DNA of 60,093 nucleotides from Actinomycetota bacterium. GTDB taxonomy: Bacteria > Actinomycetota > Thermoleophilia > BMS3ABIN01. Each line of letters opens with the position of its first letter. The first letter of the stretch is position 1. The notes below the pieces were generated by a model. It had not been told where the DNA came from. It saw nothing but the letters and a program-made list of their open reading frames with translations, and did no database searches. Below, piece after piece: positions 59,654 to 60,093 of this stretch. Location of the stretch: contig JAMDDD010000027.1 in the NCBI GenBank assembly GCA_023489275.1, positions 1 to 60,093 of the forward strand, in the 5' to 3' direction. The position numbers were made by a program, and so were the translations under genes.

Positions 59654-60093
59654 GGCAGAGCCTCACCGGCCGAGTTGACGAGTACGAAGCGGCAGCCGGC
59701 GCCGGCAAGATTTGCCGCCAGGCGCTGAAGCGCGGAGCGTCCCATGAATCTCTCCGTCCGGCCGCCGGAGAAGCCGAGCCCGTTAATCATGATCACCACC
59801 GGGCGCGGGAAGCGCGGGATGATGCTGCTTGCCCGCATCCCGTCATAGGCATGGTGACTGGTCAGGATGAAGACCGGCGTTGCCTCTGGCCAGGGCAGGG
59901 AGCAGCCGGAAAGATTCAGTGGTTCAGGCGCGGTGGCCCGGGCCTGGGCCAGCCAGGCCATGGCCGGGTCCGGCGTGCAGTCAAGGCCGCGGCCGGCAGC
60001 CTCGTCCAGGCCGCCGCCCAGGCCAAAGCGGCGCCGGCGCCGGGTCTCCCGCTCGACAAGCGAAGCGGTGATGATCACCGCTTCGCTTGTCGA
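59635..60093 (-). CDS. DUF58-domain protein, C-terminal part (truncated by the window edge)
   Basis: The frame is open to base 60093, so the N-terminal half is outside; about 152 residues are seen. SEAVIITASLVERETRRRRRFGLGG and the von Willebrand-like strand segments (PVFILTSHHA, PRPVVIMINGLG, CRFVLVNSAG) fit the DUF58 C-terminus. It overlaps the transglutaminase start, the typical MoxR-DUF58-TgpA arrangement. The tract is rich in Arg/Gly codons. Confidence 0.75.
   Translation of the reverse strand, partial: STSEAVIITASLVERETRRRRRFGLGGGLDEAAGRGLDCTPDPAMAWLAQARATAPEPLNLSGCSLPWPEATPVFILTSHHAYDGMRASSIIPRFPRPVVIMINGLGFSGGRTERFMGRSALQRLAANLAGAGCRFVLVNSAGEALPCLESL

Overview
The window is GC-rich bacterial chromosome with dense, mostly operonic genes and no rRNA, tRNA, CRISPR array or insertion sequence that I can see. 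The gene set suggests a monoderm, probably a deep-branching Actinomycetota lineage (Thermoleophilia/Coriobacteriia/Geothermincolia-like). The signs are a MarP-like CvpA/serine-protease membrane protein, a DUF58 + TgpA-type transglutaminase pair, a roadblock protein, a coiled-coil NlpC/P60 hydrolase, type IV pilus genes without any secretin or PilMNOP genes, frequent TTG/GTG starts and several promoters placed for leaderless mRNAs. This placement is an inference; no taxonomic marker is present.

Layout. 1-1013: edge-truncated lipoprotein (-) and a small zinc-ribbon protein. 1120-3171: CIRCE-controlled groES-groEL. 3658-6167 (-): lysA and a YbdK-type ligase. 6292-7305: nuclease-fold protein and hpt. 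7324-8144 (-): glutaredoxin-like and TlpA-like redox proteins. 8282-11109: tpiA, gpmI, secG. 11333-17068: aroE-pilB-pilT-pilC-sigma factor, convergent with a MarP-like protease (17192-18358). 18506-26600: type IV pilin region, with a c-di-GMP-I riboswitch and terminator in front of the major pilin, then two minor-pilin cassettes. 26906-31655: cyclase, glycogen-debranching-type glucosidase, radical SAM protein. 31825-34287: PAS/GAF sensor that ends where a GGDEF domain would begin. 34553-38094 (-): hom-thrC-proposed homoserine kinase. 38267-39460 (-): NlpC/P60 hydrolase. 39670-43252: two tandem GGDEF + HD-GYP proteins. 43287-50631: leuA-leuC-leuD-leuB-ilvE-cimA with a possible leucine-rich leader peptide. 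50643-52947: FAH-family hydrolase and MFS exporter. 53141-57447: dnaE, a roadblock protein and a small membrane protein. 57482-60093 (-): transglutaminase and DUF58 protein (truncated by the edge).

How the genes work together. The most interesting theme is a cyclic-di-GMP/type IV pilus circuit. The major pilin mRNA carries a c-di-GMP-I aptamer whose 3' side overlaps an antiterminator that competes with an intrinsic terminator. The extension ATPase PilB carries a tandem MshEN-type c-di-GMP-binding motif. Two bifunctional-looking GGDEF/HD-GYP enzymes and one decapitated GGDEF sensor lie within 25 kb. The second theme is amino-acid biosynthesis: lysine, aspartate-family threonine through the unusual ApgM-type proposed homoserine kinase, and a complete-looking leucine/isoleucine (citramalate) operon. 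The rest is housekeeping.
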